Positions 9,014 through 17,621 of a stretch of DNA of 64,000 bases are shown here, piece after piece. The position numbers and the translations under genes were made by a program. The notes below the pieces were generated by a model that made no database searches, was not told the origin of the DNA, and saw only the letters and a program-made list of their open reading frames with translations. The stretch spans positions 7,131,001-7,195,000 of the forward strand of contig NZ_CP109017.1 in NCBI RefSeq assembly GCF_036226765.1, read 5' to 3'. This stretch comes from Streptomyces sp. NBC_00670 (lineage in GTDB: Bacteria > Actinomycetota > Actinomycetes > Streptomycetales > Streptomycetaceae). Within the stretch, counting starts at the first letter, position 1; each line of letters starts with the position of its first letter.

Positions 9014-10157
9014 CCCGGCCCCCGGCACCGGCTCACCGGCCGACCGCCCGGTCGACGCCGTCGACGTGCACGCCTTCGAGGTGCCCGTCGACGGCCCCGA
9101 CGGCAGCGAGCAGGACGGCACCCTGGACTGGGACTCCACCACCATGGTCCTGGTCCGGGTGCACGCCGGCGGCCGCACCGGCATCGGCTACACCTACGGG
9201 GACACCTCGGTCGCCTCGTTCGTCGAGTCCAAGCTGGCCCCGGTGGTGCGGGGCGGCTCCGCCGTCGCACCGGCCGCGCTGTGGCACGAGATGGGCGTGC
9301 GGATGCGCAACGCGGGCCGCCCCGGCGTCGGTGCCATGGCGCTCTCCGCCGTCGACGTGGCGCTGTGGGACCTCAAGGCGCGGCTGCTGGACCTGCCGCT
9401 CGTCCACCTCCTGCCCGCCTACCACGACCGGGTGCCGGTCTACGGGAGCGGCGGCTTCACCAACTACTCCCTCGACCGGCTCACCGACCAGCTCGGCGGC
9501 TGGGTCGAACAGGGCATCCCCCGGGTGAAGTTGAAGACCTCCCGCGACCCGGAGCAGGACCCCCGGCGGCTGACCGCGGTCCGCCGGGCGGTCGGCGACG
9601 AGGCGGAGGTCTTCACCGACGCCAACGGCGCACTGGGGCGCAAACAGGCCCTGTACTGGGCGCACCGGTTCCACGAGGAGTGGGACGTGCGCTGGTTCGA
9701 GGAGCCCGTCAGCTCCGCCGACCTGGAGGGCCTGCGCCTGCTGCGCGAGCGGGGACCGGCCCGGCTGGAGATCGCCGCGGGCGAATACGCCTACACCCCG
9801 CAGGACTTCGTCAACCTCGTGAACGGCCGCGCGGTGGACTGCCTCCAGGCCGACGTCACCCGCTGTGGCGGCATCACCGGGGTGCTGGAGATCGCCGGCC
9901 TCTCGGCCGCCGAACACCTCGACCTGTCCGCCCACTGCGCCCCTGCCGTCTCCGCCCACGTCTTCTGCGCGGTGCGCCGGCTGCGGCACCTGGAGTACTT
10001 CCACGACCACGTGCGCGTCGAGAGCCTGCTCCTCGACGGCACCCTGTCCCCGGCCGGCGGCGCCCTGCGCCCCGACCCCGCCCGCCCCGGGCTCGGCCTC
10101 GACGTCAAGTGGGCCGACGCGGAGCCCTACCGCGTGTACGGAACGCGCCCGGCGTGA
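9000..10157 (+). CDS. Enolase-superfamily dehydratase/racemase (mandelate racemase-like)
   Basis: A 385-residue member of the mandelate racemase/muconate lactonizing branch. Metal and base residues are visible: KLK in VKLKTSRD (about 175-182), TDANGALG with the first metal Asp, WFEEPVSS with the Glu ligand, and IAAGEYAY with the third acidic ligand, followed by SAHCAPAVSAH supplying a general-base His. This pattern fits an acid-sugar dehydratase or epimerase. The ATG at 9000 lies inside the end of the upstream ThDP enzyme gene. Its product would be a 2-keto-3-deoxy acid if it is a dehydratase, which the neighbouring enzymes could use; that is inference. Confidence 0.85.
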   Translation: MTGSDPAPGTGSPADRPVDAVDVHAFEVPVDGPDGSEQDGTLDWDSTTMVLVRVHAGGRTGIGYTYGDTSVASFVESKLAPVVRGGSAVAPAALWHEMGVRMRNAGRPGVGAMALSAVDVALWDLKARLLDLPLVHLLPAYHDRVPVYGSGGFTNYSLDRLTDQLGGWVEQGIPRVKLKTSRDPEQDPRRLTAVRRAVGDEAEVFTDANGALGRKQALYWAHRFHEEWDVRWFEEPVSSADLEGLRLLRERGPARLEIAAGEYAYTPQDFVNLVNGRAVDCLQADVTRCGGITGVLEIAGLSAAEHLDLSAHCAPAVSAHVFCAVRRLRHLEYFHDHVRVESLLLDGTLSPAGGALRPDPARPGLGLDVKWADAEPYRVYGTRPA

Positions 10158-10186
10158 CCGGGCAGGCAAAGGAGAGCTGACACCAG

Positions 10187-13100
10187 ATGGCGACCACAGC
10201 ACGCCGCTCGACGCGCGACGTCCCCGCGAAGACCCACCCGGACATCGCTGGCGCGCCCCGGGGCCGGGAGACCGTCGACGTGGGCAGACTGGAGCGCGCG
10301 CTGCGCAAGGCGGTCGACGGCGAGGTCCGCTTCGACACCGCTTCCCTCGGCCTGTACGCCCAGGACGCCTCCAACTTCCGCCAGGTGCCGATCGGCGTCG
10401 TCGTCCCGCGCACCCTGGACGACGTCGTCGCCGCGCACAAGATCTGCCACCGCTTCGGCGCCCCCGTCCTCAACCGCGGCGGCGGCACCAGCCTGTCCGG
10501 CGAGACGGTCAACGAGGCCGTCGTCATCGACCACTCCAAGTACCTCACCGCCATCGGCGAGATCGACCCCGACAAGCGGCTGGTCACCTGCGAGCCGGGC
10601 GTCATCAACGAGGAACTCAACCGGCACACCGGGAAGTACGACCTGGTCTTCGGACCCGACCCCTCCTCGCACTCGCGGTGCGTCATCGGCGGCAACATCG
10701 GCAACAACTCCTGCGGCATCCACTCCGTCCAGTCGCAGCTCTACGGCCCCGGACCGCGCACCAGCGACAACGTGCACGCCCTGGAGGTCGTCACCTACGA
10801 CGGCGCACGCTTCTGGGTCGGCGTGAACGAGGAGGACCAACTCGACGAGATCATCGCCGCGGGCGGCCGCAAGGGCGAGATCTACGCCGCCCTGCGCGCT
10901 CTGCGCGACAAGTACGCCGACGCCATCCGGGCCGGGTTCCACTCCGTGGAGGAGGTGCCGCGCCGGGTCTCCGGCTACAACCTCGACGAACTCCTGCCCG
11001 AACGCGGCTTCAACGTCGCCCGCGCCCTGGTCGGCACCGAGAGCACCTGCGCCACCGCGCTCCGGGCCGTCCTCATGCTCACCCCCGCCCTGCTCCAGCG
11101 CACCACCGTGGTCGTGGAGTACGACGACCTGGCCGGGGCGTCCGAGCACTGCACCGAGATCATCGAGGGCTTCGAACCGATCGGCCTCGAAGGACTCGAC
11201 CATCAGCTGATCAAGGACCAGCAGCTGAAGAACATGAACGCCGAGGACATCAAGGAGCTGCCGCATTCCGAGGGCGGGGCCTGGCTCGTCGTCCAGTTCG
11301 GCGCGGACACCACCGAGGACTCCGTCGCCCAGGCGGACCGCTTCGTCGCCTGGCTCACCGGTGAGAAGGGCTACGACCGCGACCGCGTCCGGATCGCCAA
11401 GAGCACCCAGGAGGGCGGCACCAGCGAGCACCTGTGGGCCATCCGCGAGAGCGGCCTCGGCTCCACCGCCTTCCCGCCCGACGGCCAGGACCACTGGCCC
11501 GGCTGGGAGGACTCCGCGGTGCCGCCCACCCGCATCGCCGAGTACGTGCGCAAGCTGCGCGAGGTCATGGACCGGCACGGCATCACCGGCGCCATGTACG
11601 GCCACTTCGGCCAGGGCTGCATCCACTGCCGGCTCAGCTTCGACCTGCGCACCGCCGACGGCCTGGCCACCTACCGCGCCTTCATGGAGGAGGCCGGCGA
11701 CCTGGTGGCGTCGATGGGCGGTTCCGTCTCCGGCGAGCACGGCGACGGTCAGCAGCGCGCCGAACTCCTGGAAAAGCAGTACGGGCCCGAACTCGTCCAA
11801 GCCATGAGGGAGTTCAAGACCATCTGGGACCCGGGCTGGAAGATGAACCCGGGCAAGGTCGTCGACCCCTACCGGATGGACGAGAACCTCAAGCTCGGCA
11901 CCGACTACAACCCGCCGCGTCCCCAGGTGAAGTTCGCCTACCCGGACGACGGCGGCGACTTCGCGCACGCCACCGTGCGCTGCGTCGGCATCGGCAAGTG
12001 CCGGGTGCCGCAGGCGGAGAACACGATGTGCCCCAGCTTCCAGGTGACCCGCGAGGAGAAGCACTCCACCCGGGGCCGCGCCCGGCTGCTGTACGAGATG
12101 CTCGAAGGCGACGTCGTCACCGACGGCTGGCAGTCCGAGGAGGTCAAGGACGCCCTCGACCTCTGCCTCGCCTGCAAGGGCTGCACCAACGACTGCCCCG
12201 TCAACGTGGACATGCCCACGTACAAGGCGGAGTTCCTGCACCACCACTACAAGTCCGCCCGCCGCCAACGTCCCCGGTACGCCTACGCCTTCGGGTTCAT
12301 CGACCAGGCCGCCCGGATCGCCTCCCGCGTCCCCGAGGTCGCCAACCTCGTCACCCACACCCCGGGCCTCGCCCGCCTGGCCAAGCTGGTCGCGGGCATC
12401 GACGGCAAGCGCCCCCTGCCGCGCTTCGCCCCGATGACGCTCCAGGAGTGGTTCGCCCGGCGCGGTGGCACGGCCAACCCGGGCGGCCGGCCCGTCGTCC
12501 TCTTCCCCGACACGTTCAACAACCACTTCCACACCGGGGTGGGCGTGGCCTGCGTCGAGGCGATCGAGGCCGCGGGGTGGCGGGTCGTCATGCCCGAGCA
12601 GCACGTCTGCTGCGGACGTCCGCTGTACGACTACGGGTTCCTGGACGCCGCCGAACGCTATCTGCACCGGGTGCTCGACGTACTGCGGCCCCATCTGCGG
12701 GCGGGCACGCCCATCGTCGGCATGGAACCGAGCTGTCTGGCCGTGTTCAAGGACGAACTGCCCAAGCTGCTCCCGCACGACGACGACGCCCGCCGGCTCA
12801 CCCGCAACGCGTACCACTTCGCCGAGTTCTTCCAGAAGTTCGACGTCACGCCGCCCCGGCTGGAGGGCAAGGCCCTGCTCTGGGGCCACTGCCACCAGCG
12901 CGCCACGGGTGGCATGAGCCCCGACCAGCAACTGCTGGAGAAGATGGGCCTGGAGGTGGAGAACCTCAAGGGCGGCTGCTGCGGGCTCGCCGGGTCCTGG
13001 GGCTTCGAGGGCGGCAAGTACGACATCTCCATGGACTGCGGCGAACAGGCCCTGCTGCCCGCGGTCCGCGACGCCGACGAGGACTGTCTGGTGGTGGCGG

Positions 13101-13348
13101 ACGGCTTCTCCTGCAAGACGCAGATCAAGGACGCGCGGACGGGGCGGCAGGCGTTGCACCTGGCCGAGGTGATGAAGGCGGCGCGGGACGGGGACGCGCG
13201 GGCGGGTTCCCGGCGCCCCGAGCGACGGGCGGCCACGGGGCGGCCGACGCCGGGGTTGCGCGTGCGCGCGGCGCGGGTGGGGGCGGTGGCCGTCGTGACG
13301 TCGGCGGCGGCCGCGGCGTGCACGTGGGCCGCCCGCCGGGGCCGCTGA
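10187..13348 (+). CDS. FAD-, Fe-S- and CCG-domain oxidoreductase fusion (D-2-hydroxyacid dehydrogenase type)
   Basis: Very large oxidoreductase (1053 residues) combining a PCMH-type FAD domain (GGGTSLSGETVN, about residues 100-112), a GlcD-like C-terminal oxidase domain, a 4Fe-4S domain (CVGIGKCR near 600 and CLACKGCTNDCP near 660) and two CCG motifs (HVCCGRP near 807, GCCGLAG near 930). This equals GlpC/GlcF fused to GlcD, as in D-2-hydroxyglutarate or D-lactate dehydrogenases of the YdiJ type. An unusual basic C-terminal extension of about 55 residues ends in a hydrophobic Ala/Val stretch flanked by Arg, possibly a membrane anchor. It starts 29 bases after the enolase-family gene after an AAAGGAGAG ribosome site. 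Confidence 0.9.
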   Translation: MATTARRSTRDVPAKTHPDIAGAPRGRETVDVGRLERALRKAVDGEVRFDTASLGLYAQDASNFRQVPIGVVVPRTLDDVVAAHKICHRFGAPVLNRGGGTSLSGETVNEAVVIDHSKYLTAIGEIDPDKRLVTCEPGVINEELNRHTGKYDLVFGPDPSSHSRCVIGGNIGNNSCGIHSVQSQLYGPGPRTSDNVHALEVVTYDGARFWVGVNEEDQLDEIIAAGGRKGEIYAALRALRDKYADAIRAGFHSVEEVPRRVSGYNLDELLPERGFNVARALVGTESTCATALRAVLMLTPALLQRTTVVVEYDDLAGASEHCTEIIEGFEPIGLEGLDHQLIKDQQLKNMNAEDIKELPHSEGGAWLVVQFGADTTEDSVAQADRFVAWLTGEKGYDRDRVRIAKSTQEGGTSEHLWAIRESGLGSTAFPPDGQDHWPGWEDSAVPPTRIAEYVRKLREVMDRHGITGAMYGHFGQGCIHCRLSFDLRTADGLATYRAFMEEAGDLVASMGGSVSGEHGDGQQRAELLEKQYGPELVQAMREFKTIWDPGWKMNPGKVVDPYRMDENLKLGTDYNPPRPQVKFAYPDDGGDFAHATVRCVGIGKCRVPQAENTMCPSFQVTREEKHSTRGRARLLYEMLEGDVVTDGWQSEEVKDALDLCLACKGCTNDCPVNVDMPTYKAEFLHHHYKSARRQRPRYAYAFGFIDQAARIASRVPEVANLVTHTPGLARLAKLVAGIDGKRPLPRFAPMTLQEWFARRGGTANPGGRPVVLFPDTFNNHFHTGVGVACVEAIEAAGWRVVMPEQHVCCGRPLYDYGFLDAAERYLHRVLDVLRPHLRAGTPIVGMEPSCLAVFKDELPKLLPHDDDARRLTRNAYHFAEFFQKFDVTPPRLEGKALLWGHCHQRATGGMSPDQQLLEKMGLEVENLKGGCCGLAGSWGFEGGKYDISMDCGEQALLPAVRDADEDCLVVADGFSCKTQIKDARTGRQALHLAEVMKAARDGDARAGSRRPERRAATGRPTPGLRVRAARVGAVAVVTSAAAAACTWAARRGR

Positions 13349-13414
13349 CGCGGGGTGGTGTTGCTCCGTCGCCTCTGGGTGCGACCCGTCGGCATGTTGA
13401 CGGGGAAAATCCTG

Positions 13415-13440
13415 CCGGGGTCCGGCAATGCGGACCCCGG
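13415..13440. terminator. Terminator hairpin after the FAD/Fe-S gene
   Basis: A perfect 10-bp stem (CCGGGGTCCG with CGGACCCCGG) around the loop GCAATG lies 66 bases after the stop codon. No T tract follows. It separates the three-gene enzyme cluster from the PucR regulator. Confidence 0.75.
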
Positions 13441-13619
13441 AATTCCGCGGGCATGATGACCGCAGGGGAGCACGGGGGACGGCCCGGGTGCCGCGCACCG
13501 GCAGGTGTCCGCACCCGGGCCGGCTGCGTGCGGACGCCGCCCCGCCCCGCCACCCCCGTTCAGGAGAGGAACGTGCGCGTGAGACCCCTGCGCCCCGCCG
13601 CTGTCAGCCGGCCCGCTTA

Positions 13620-13643
13620 CCCTGTCCTGACGTATGGACAGGG
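13620..13643. promoter_or_regulatory. Palindromic operator candidate in front of the PucR gene
   Basis: CCCTGTCC and GGACAGGG form perfect 8-bp arms separated by eight bases (TGACGTAT). The site lies 28 bases before the GTG at 13672. A location just upstream of a regulator gene suggests autoregulation. If translation instead begins at the GTG at 13573, the palindrome would be inside coding sequence, which I consider less likely. Confidence 0.55.
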
Positions 13644-13671
13644 GGCGAGGGAACTGAGAGCGGGGGCGGAT

Positions 13672-14733
13672 GTGACGGGGGCCGGGGCCGGCGAGGAGCA
13701 GCTCGAGGAGTACACGCGGATCCTGGCGGAGGTCTGCGCCAGCGGCCGGCGCCTCACCCGGGACGAACTGGAGGCGCTGCGGGCGCGGGGCGAGCGCGCG
13801 GCGGTGGCCGGGTACGGGCTGCGTGCCCTGGTTCGCCGGCACCTCGCGGTCACCCGCGAACTCTGGCCCACCCTGCCCGCCACCGGCACCGACCGTCTGC
13901 TCGCGGTCGTCGAGCACGCGGTGGACGCCTTCGCCGAGGGGCACGAACGCGCCCAGAAGCTCGCGATGCGCCAGGAGGAGGCGGCCCGCCGGGAGTTCAT
14001 CGACGACCTGCTCTACGGCCGCAGCGACCTCGGCCGGCTCTCGGAGCGGGCCGAGCGCTTCGGTCTGCTCTTCTCCCGCGCCCACGCCGTCGCGGTCGCC
14101 GTCGGGGACCACGCCGTGGACGACACCCACCCGGCCACCCGGCAGGTCGAGACCGCCCTCGTCGCCCGCTTCGGGGAGCGGCGCATCCTGCTCACCACCA
14201 AGGGCGGCCGGCTCATCTGCATCGCCCCGGGCGACGAGAGCGACGTCCTCGCGTACTTCGCCAAGCAGGCGTACGCGTGTCTGGAGGGCGGCCAGGTCGG
14301 CCTCGGCCGGGCCCACCCCGGCGCCGGGGGAGTGGTGCACTCCTACGAGGAGGCGCTCAACGCCCTCGACCTCGCCGAGCGCCTGGACCTGCGCGAACCC
14401 GTACTGCACGCCGCCGATCTGCTCGTCTACCCGGTACTGGCCCGCGACCGGCAGGCCATGGCCGACCTGGTGCGGCACACCCTCGGCCCGCTGGAGGGCG
14501 CGCGCGGCGGCGCCCGGCCGCTCCTCGACACGCTCACCGCGTACTTCGACTCCGGCTGCGTCGCCGCGGAGGCCGCGCGCCGGCTCAGCCTCAGCGTCCG
14601 CGCGTTCACCTACCGGCTCGACCGCATCCACAAACTCACCGGCGCCAACCCCGCCGACCCCGTGCACCGTTACACCCTGCAGACCGCGGTGATCGGCGCC
14701 CGGCTCCTCGGCTGGCCCGAGTCGGAGGTGTGA
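13672..14733 (+). CDS. PucR/CdaR-family transcriptional regulator
   Basis: Predicted regulator of 353 residues. The N-terminal half is a helical domain (EEQLEEYTRILAEVCASG) followed by a GGDEF-like fold domain common to CdaR/PucR proteins, and the C-terminus has the PucR helix-turn-helix (SGCVAAEAARRLSLSVRAFTYRLDRI, about residues 285-310). The GTG at 13672 is chosen because a palindrome lies just upstream; GTG at 13573, with AGGAG six bases before it, would add 33 Arg/Pro-rich residues. It lies downstream of the ThDP/enolase/FAD cluster on the same strand and is a plausible controller of it. The last codons and the region after the stop form a 13-bp tandem repeat. Confidence 0.82.
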   Translation: MTGAGAGEEQLEEYTRILAEVCASGRRLTRDELEALRARGERAAVAGYGLRALVRRHLAVTRELWPTLPATGTDRLLAVVEHAVDAFAEGHERAQKLAMRQEEAARREFIDDLLYGRSDLGRLSERAERFGLLFSRAHAVAVAVGDHAVDDTHPATRQVETALVARFGERRILLTTKGGRLICIAPGDESDVLAYFAKQAYACLEGGQVGLGRAHPGAGGVVHSYEEALNALDLAERLDLREPVLHAADLLVYPVLARDRQAMADLVRHTLGPLEGARGGARPLLDTLTAYFDSGCVAAEAARRLSLSVRAFTYRLDRIHKLTGANPADPVHRYTLQTAVIGARLLGWPESEV

Positions 14734-14764
14734 GCCTGAGGTTGAGCCGGAGGCGTGAGCCGGA
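14723..14764 (+). repeat. 13-bp tandem repeat spanning the PucR gene stop codon
   Basis: Units CGGAGGTGTGAGC, CTGAGGTTGAGC and CGGAGGCGTGAGC follow each other and end with CGGA. The first unit contains the stop codon TGA of the regulator gene, and the others lie after it. Confidence 0.8.
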
Positions 14765-14872
14765 ACCACCGTTTCCGCCCCACTTGACCGAACCCGGCCC
14801 GTTTCCTTGCGGATCGCTGACTCCGTCTTTGCGCCCGCTGTGTGCGCCCGCCCGTACGCTCCTCTCCTGCAC

Positions 14873-14890
14873 CCTGCGGAAAGCCGCAGG
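14873..14890. other. Short hairpin upstream of the PH-like membrane protein gene
   Basis: CCTGCGG and CCGCAGG make a 7-bp stem around AAAG, about 60 bases before the ATG at 14951 and 140 bases after the PucR gene. It may be a terminator for the regulator or a leader element; nothing further supports either. Confidence 0.35.
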
Positions 14891-14950
14891 TCAGGCGCGG
14901 GTTACTCGTGAACTCCGCGTCCCCTCTCGTCATTTCTCGTACGGACGGTC

Positions 14951-15391
14951 ATGAACAACAGACGCACGAAGCAACTCCTCGACGCCGTGGGCCCCTTGCT
15001 GACCCAGGGCGAGCAGGTCGAACTCGCCTCGCTCGCCAAGGTCGGCTCGGTCTCCGCCAAGCGCCGGGTGCTCACCACGGCGGTGGTTGGCGCCCTCACC
15101 GCCGGGGCCGTCATCGCCATCGCGCAGCCGCGCCCCATGTACTGGGTGCTCACCGACCGGCGACTGCTGTTCGTGGAGGCCGTCCAGGGCAGCGGCCGGC
15201 CCGGCAGGCTGCTGATGTCGCTGCCGCGCGAGTACGTCGCCGCCGCCCCGGCGAGCTCGGCGCTGCTCGGCCTGGGCGCCAAGACCGTCCTCACCGTGCA
15301 GGGCCAGGAGCAGGGCCTCAAGCTCACCTTCCCGCCCGCCTTCAAGGCCGACGGGCGCGACCTGGCGGGACGGCTGGAGACCGCCGCCTGA
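14951..15391 (+). CDS. Small membrane-associated protein with PH-like fold
   Basis: Protein of 146 residues. It opens with a short helical region ending in AKRR, followed by a hydrophobic segment (about residues 41-58, VLTTAVVGALTAGAVIAIA). The remaining half, with YWVLTDRRLLFVEAV and a beta-rich pattern, resembles bacterial PH (pleckstrin-like) domains that read TxRRLL. Function unknown. No good ribosome binding site precedes the ATG at 14951; ACGGACGG is the best match. It is monocistronic, with a long structured repeat downstream. Confidence 0.72.
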   Translation: MNNRRTKQLLDAVGPLLTQGEQVELASLAKVGSVSAKRRVLTTAVVGALTAGAVIAIAQPRPMYWVLTDRRLLFVEAVQGSGRPGRLLMSLPREYVAAAPASSALLGLGAKTVLTVQGQEQGLKLTFPPAFKADGRDLAGRLETAA

Positions 15392-15439
15392 TGCGCGGAG
15401 CGGCGGGGGGTGTTGTCGGCTGACGGCCGGTGGGGCTTC

Positions 15440-15545
15440 TCGCGCAGTTCCCCGCGCCCCTGAAGCCAGGGGGTGCCCCCAGGCTTTCAGGGGCGCGGGG
15501 CTGTGTTGATGTGCGGCTTCGCCGCGTGGGCGCGAGCAACCACGA
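15440..15545. repeat. Dispersed Streptomyces-type palindromic repeat, copy A
   Basis: CCCCGCGCCCCTGAA (15450-15464) pairs perfectly with TTCAGGGGCGCGGGG (15486-15500), enclosing a nested GGGGG/CCCCC hairpin. A small GCGGCTTCGCCGC hairpin and the tail GTGGGCGCGAG follow. The same core recurs five more times in the window. Between the PH-like gene and the decayed YCII/sigma locus it may act as a bidirectional terminator. Confidence 0.75.
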
Positions 15546-15579
15546 CGGGCCCGCACCCGAACACGTACCGGATCCACCC

Positions 15580-16069
15580 CTACCCGCACCCCTCCAGCCG
15601 CTTCCGCAGGAAGATCCGTTCCGCCTCGTTGGCGACGGCGTCGAGCGCCCGCCCGTACGCCACCGCGGCCTCGCCGCGGCGACCCGCGCGGCGGAGTAGA
15701 TCCGCCCGCGTCGCGGGCAGCAGGTGGTAGCCGTCGAGCGAACCCTCCGCCTCCGGTTCCGCGAGCAGCGCGAGGCCCGCCTCCGGTCCCCGGGCCATGC
15801 CCACCGTGAAGGCCCGGTTGAGCCGGACCACCGGGGACGGCACATGGCGGACCAGTTCGCCGTACAGCGCGGCGACGTCCGCCCAGTCCGTCTCCGCCGC
15901 CGTGGCCGCCGTCGCGTGGCAGGCCGCGATCGCGGCCTGGATCTGGTACGGGCCGCGATCGCCCGCGCCGCAGCGCCGTCTCCAGCAGGGCGGTGCCCTC
16001 GTCGATCGCGGACCGGTCCCAGGCGGTGCGGTCCCGGTCCTCCAGGCCGACGGGGACCCCGGCGGCGTC
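15580..16069 (-). pseudogene. C-terminal remnant of an ECF sigma factor gene
   Basis: Translated pieces match the C-terminal DUF6596 part of SigJ-like ECF sigma factors: GVPVGLEDRDRTAWDRSAI in one frame, then GPYQIQAAIAACHATAATAA and SPVVRLNRAFTVGMARGPEA in another, ending at the stop at 15580. The frame changes near 15949-15958, so a one-base insertion or two-base deletion is present. The sigma-2 and sigma-4 regions that should precede are absent, replaced by the YCII remnant. No functional sigma factor can be made. The usual genomic partner of such sigma genes is a YCII gene, which explains the arrangement. Confidence 0.8.
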
Positions 16070-16316
16070 GGTCGAGGTCGGCGGCCTCGACGAAGTCGGT
16101 CCCGGCGACGTACTCCTTGGTCTCCGCGAACGGCCCGTCGGTGCGCAGCACTTCGCCCTCCCGCACCCGTACGGTGACGGCGTCCGCCGGCGGCCGCAGC
16201 CGGTTGCCGTGCAGCCGCACCCCCTGGCCGCCGGGCTCCTCGGCCCAGGGGCCGACGGGGGCCGTTCCGGTGGCGTCGGCGGTGTCGTCACCGCAGACCA
16301 GCAGCATGTACTTCAC
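16070..16316 (-). pseudogene. Truncated YCII (DGPF-domain) gene
   Basis: The first about 82 codons encode a YCII-family protein: MKYMLLVCGDD at the start and TDGPFAETKEYVAG near residues 59-72. After EAADLD the family sequence stops; the remaining 30-odd residues (usually ending in an EVRP motif) are missing and the DNA continues as sigma factor sequence in another frame. A deletion of roughly the YCII tail plus the N-terminal two thirds of the sigma gene is the simplest explanation. The truncated product might still be translated because the start codon is intact. Confidence 0.8.
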
Positions 16317-16607
16317 GGTTTCTCCCGGTGCGGGTGGGGCGCCCGGCCGGGCGCCTCACCGTGTTCCTGTGCGTGTCCGTCACCCCACCGACGAACGGGC
16401 CACCGCCGGATCGACATCGACCACCCACATTTTTTCCGAGACGCACGCCCCATTGACGCACACGGGGCGCGACCCTACGGTCTGTCCGAGCCTGCGATCG
16501 GCGTTCGGTATCACGAACAACAGTGGGGCCGGGCGCGGAGGGGCCGTGCGATCGCGCTCGCGAACCGCTCCATCCCCGAGTTCCCCCACCACTCAAGGAG
16601 AGCCCGC

Positions 16608-17576
16608 GTGAGCCGCACCTCCCGACGCACCGCAACTCTCGCCCTTCCGGCCGCGGTCCTGCTCGCCCTCGTGCCGAGCGCCGCCCAGGCCTACCCCAAC
16701 CCCGGCACGGTCACCGGCGACACCGTCGTCCACGACCCCACGATGATCCGCACCTCCGCCGGCCGCTATCTGCTCTACGCCACCGGCGGCGGCCTCGGTT
16801 ACAAGACCTCCACCGACCGCATCGCGTTCACCGCCGGCAGTGACGCCTTCACGACCAAGCCGTCCTGGTGGTCGTCGTACGCGAGCGAGGCCTGGGCGCC
16901 CGACATCTCGTACCACGGCGGCAAGTACCTGATGTATTACGCCGTCTCGACCTTCGGCTCCAACAAGTCCGCCATCGGGCTCGCCGGTTCGAGCACCGGG
17001 CTGCCGGGCTCGTGGAGCGACTACGGGATCGTCTACACCTCCACCACGTCCAGCGACTACAACGCCATCGACCCCAACCTGTTCGTCGACGACGACGGCA
17101 CGTGGTGGCTGTCCTTCGGCAGTTGGTGGACCGGCATCAAGATGATCCGGATCGACCCGTCGACCGGCAAGCAGCTCTCCACCGACACCACCCGCCGCTC
17201 GCTCGCCGCCCGCCCCACCGGGACCAAGGCCGTCGAGGCCCCCTACGTCGTCAAGCGCAACGGGTACTACTACCTCTTCGCCTCCTACGACACGTGCTGC
17301 GCGGGCACCGGCTCGACGTACAAGGTGAAGGTCGGCCGCGCCACGAGCGTCACCGGCCCGTACTACGACAAGAACGGCGTCGCCATGACGAACAACGGCG
17401 GTACGCCCGTCCTGGAGTCGCACGGCCGGTACATCGGCCCCGGCGGACAGTCGATCATGAACGACGTCGACGGCGACCTGATCGTCTACCACTACTACGA
17501 CGGCAACGACAACGGCACGCCCAAGCTCGGCATCAACCTCCTGAACTGGAGCAGCGGCTGGCCCGTCGCGTACTGA
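16608..17576 (+). CDS. Secreted GH43 arabinan endo-1,5-alpha-L-arabinosidase
   Basis: Extracellular glycoside hydrolase family 43 enzyme of 322 residues that should cleave alpha-1,5-arabinan. A signal peptide occupies residues 1-28 (cleavage after AQA). The five-bladed propeller carries the catalytic triad: base Asp43 (VVHDPTM), pKa-modulating Asp155 (NAIDPNLF) and acid Glu210 (AVEAPYV). The length matches single-domain endo-arabinanases without a binding module. GTG at 16608 is placed seven bases after AAGGAG. It is monocistronic, and a strong bidirectional terminator lies immediately downstream. Confidence 0.92.
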   Translation: MSRTSRRTATLALPAAVLLALVPSAAQAYPNPGTVTGDTVVHDPTMIRTSAGRYLLYATGGGLGYKTSTDRIAFTAGSDAFTTKPSWWSSYASEAWAPDISYHGGKYLMYYAVSTFGSNKSAIGLAGSSTGLPGSWSDYGIVYTSTTSSDYNAIDPNLFVDDDGTWWLSFGSWWTGIKMIRIDPSTGKQLSTDTTRRSLAARPTGTKAVEAPYVVKRNGYYYLFASYDTCCAGTGSTYKVKVGRATSVTGPYYDKNGVAMTNNGGTPVLESHGRYIGPGGQSIMNDVDGDLIVYHYYDGNDNGTPKLGINLLNWSSGWPVAY

Positions 17577-17583
17577 CGCCGGT

Positions 17584-17610
17584 GGCCGGGCGGGAGCCGC
17601 CCGCCCGGCC
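17584..17610. terminator. Bidirectional terminator between GH43 and DHA2 genes
   Basis: GGCCGGGCGGG and CCCGCCCGGCC form a perfect 11-bp stem around AGCCG, placed between two convergent stop codons (17576 and 17622). Confidence 0.75.
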
Positions 17611-17621
17611 GTACCGTGCCG

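Noticed and set aside
10127..13498. Long antisense open frame of over 1000 codons opposite the FAD/Fe-S gene
   Set aside because: Amino acid composition (Gly/Val/Asp/His) is that of a mirror of GC-biased codons; the plus strand encodes all expected motifs.
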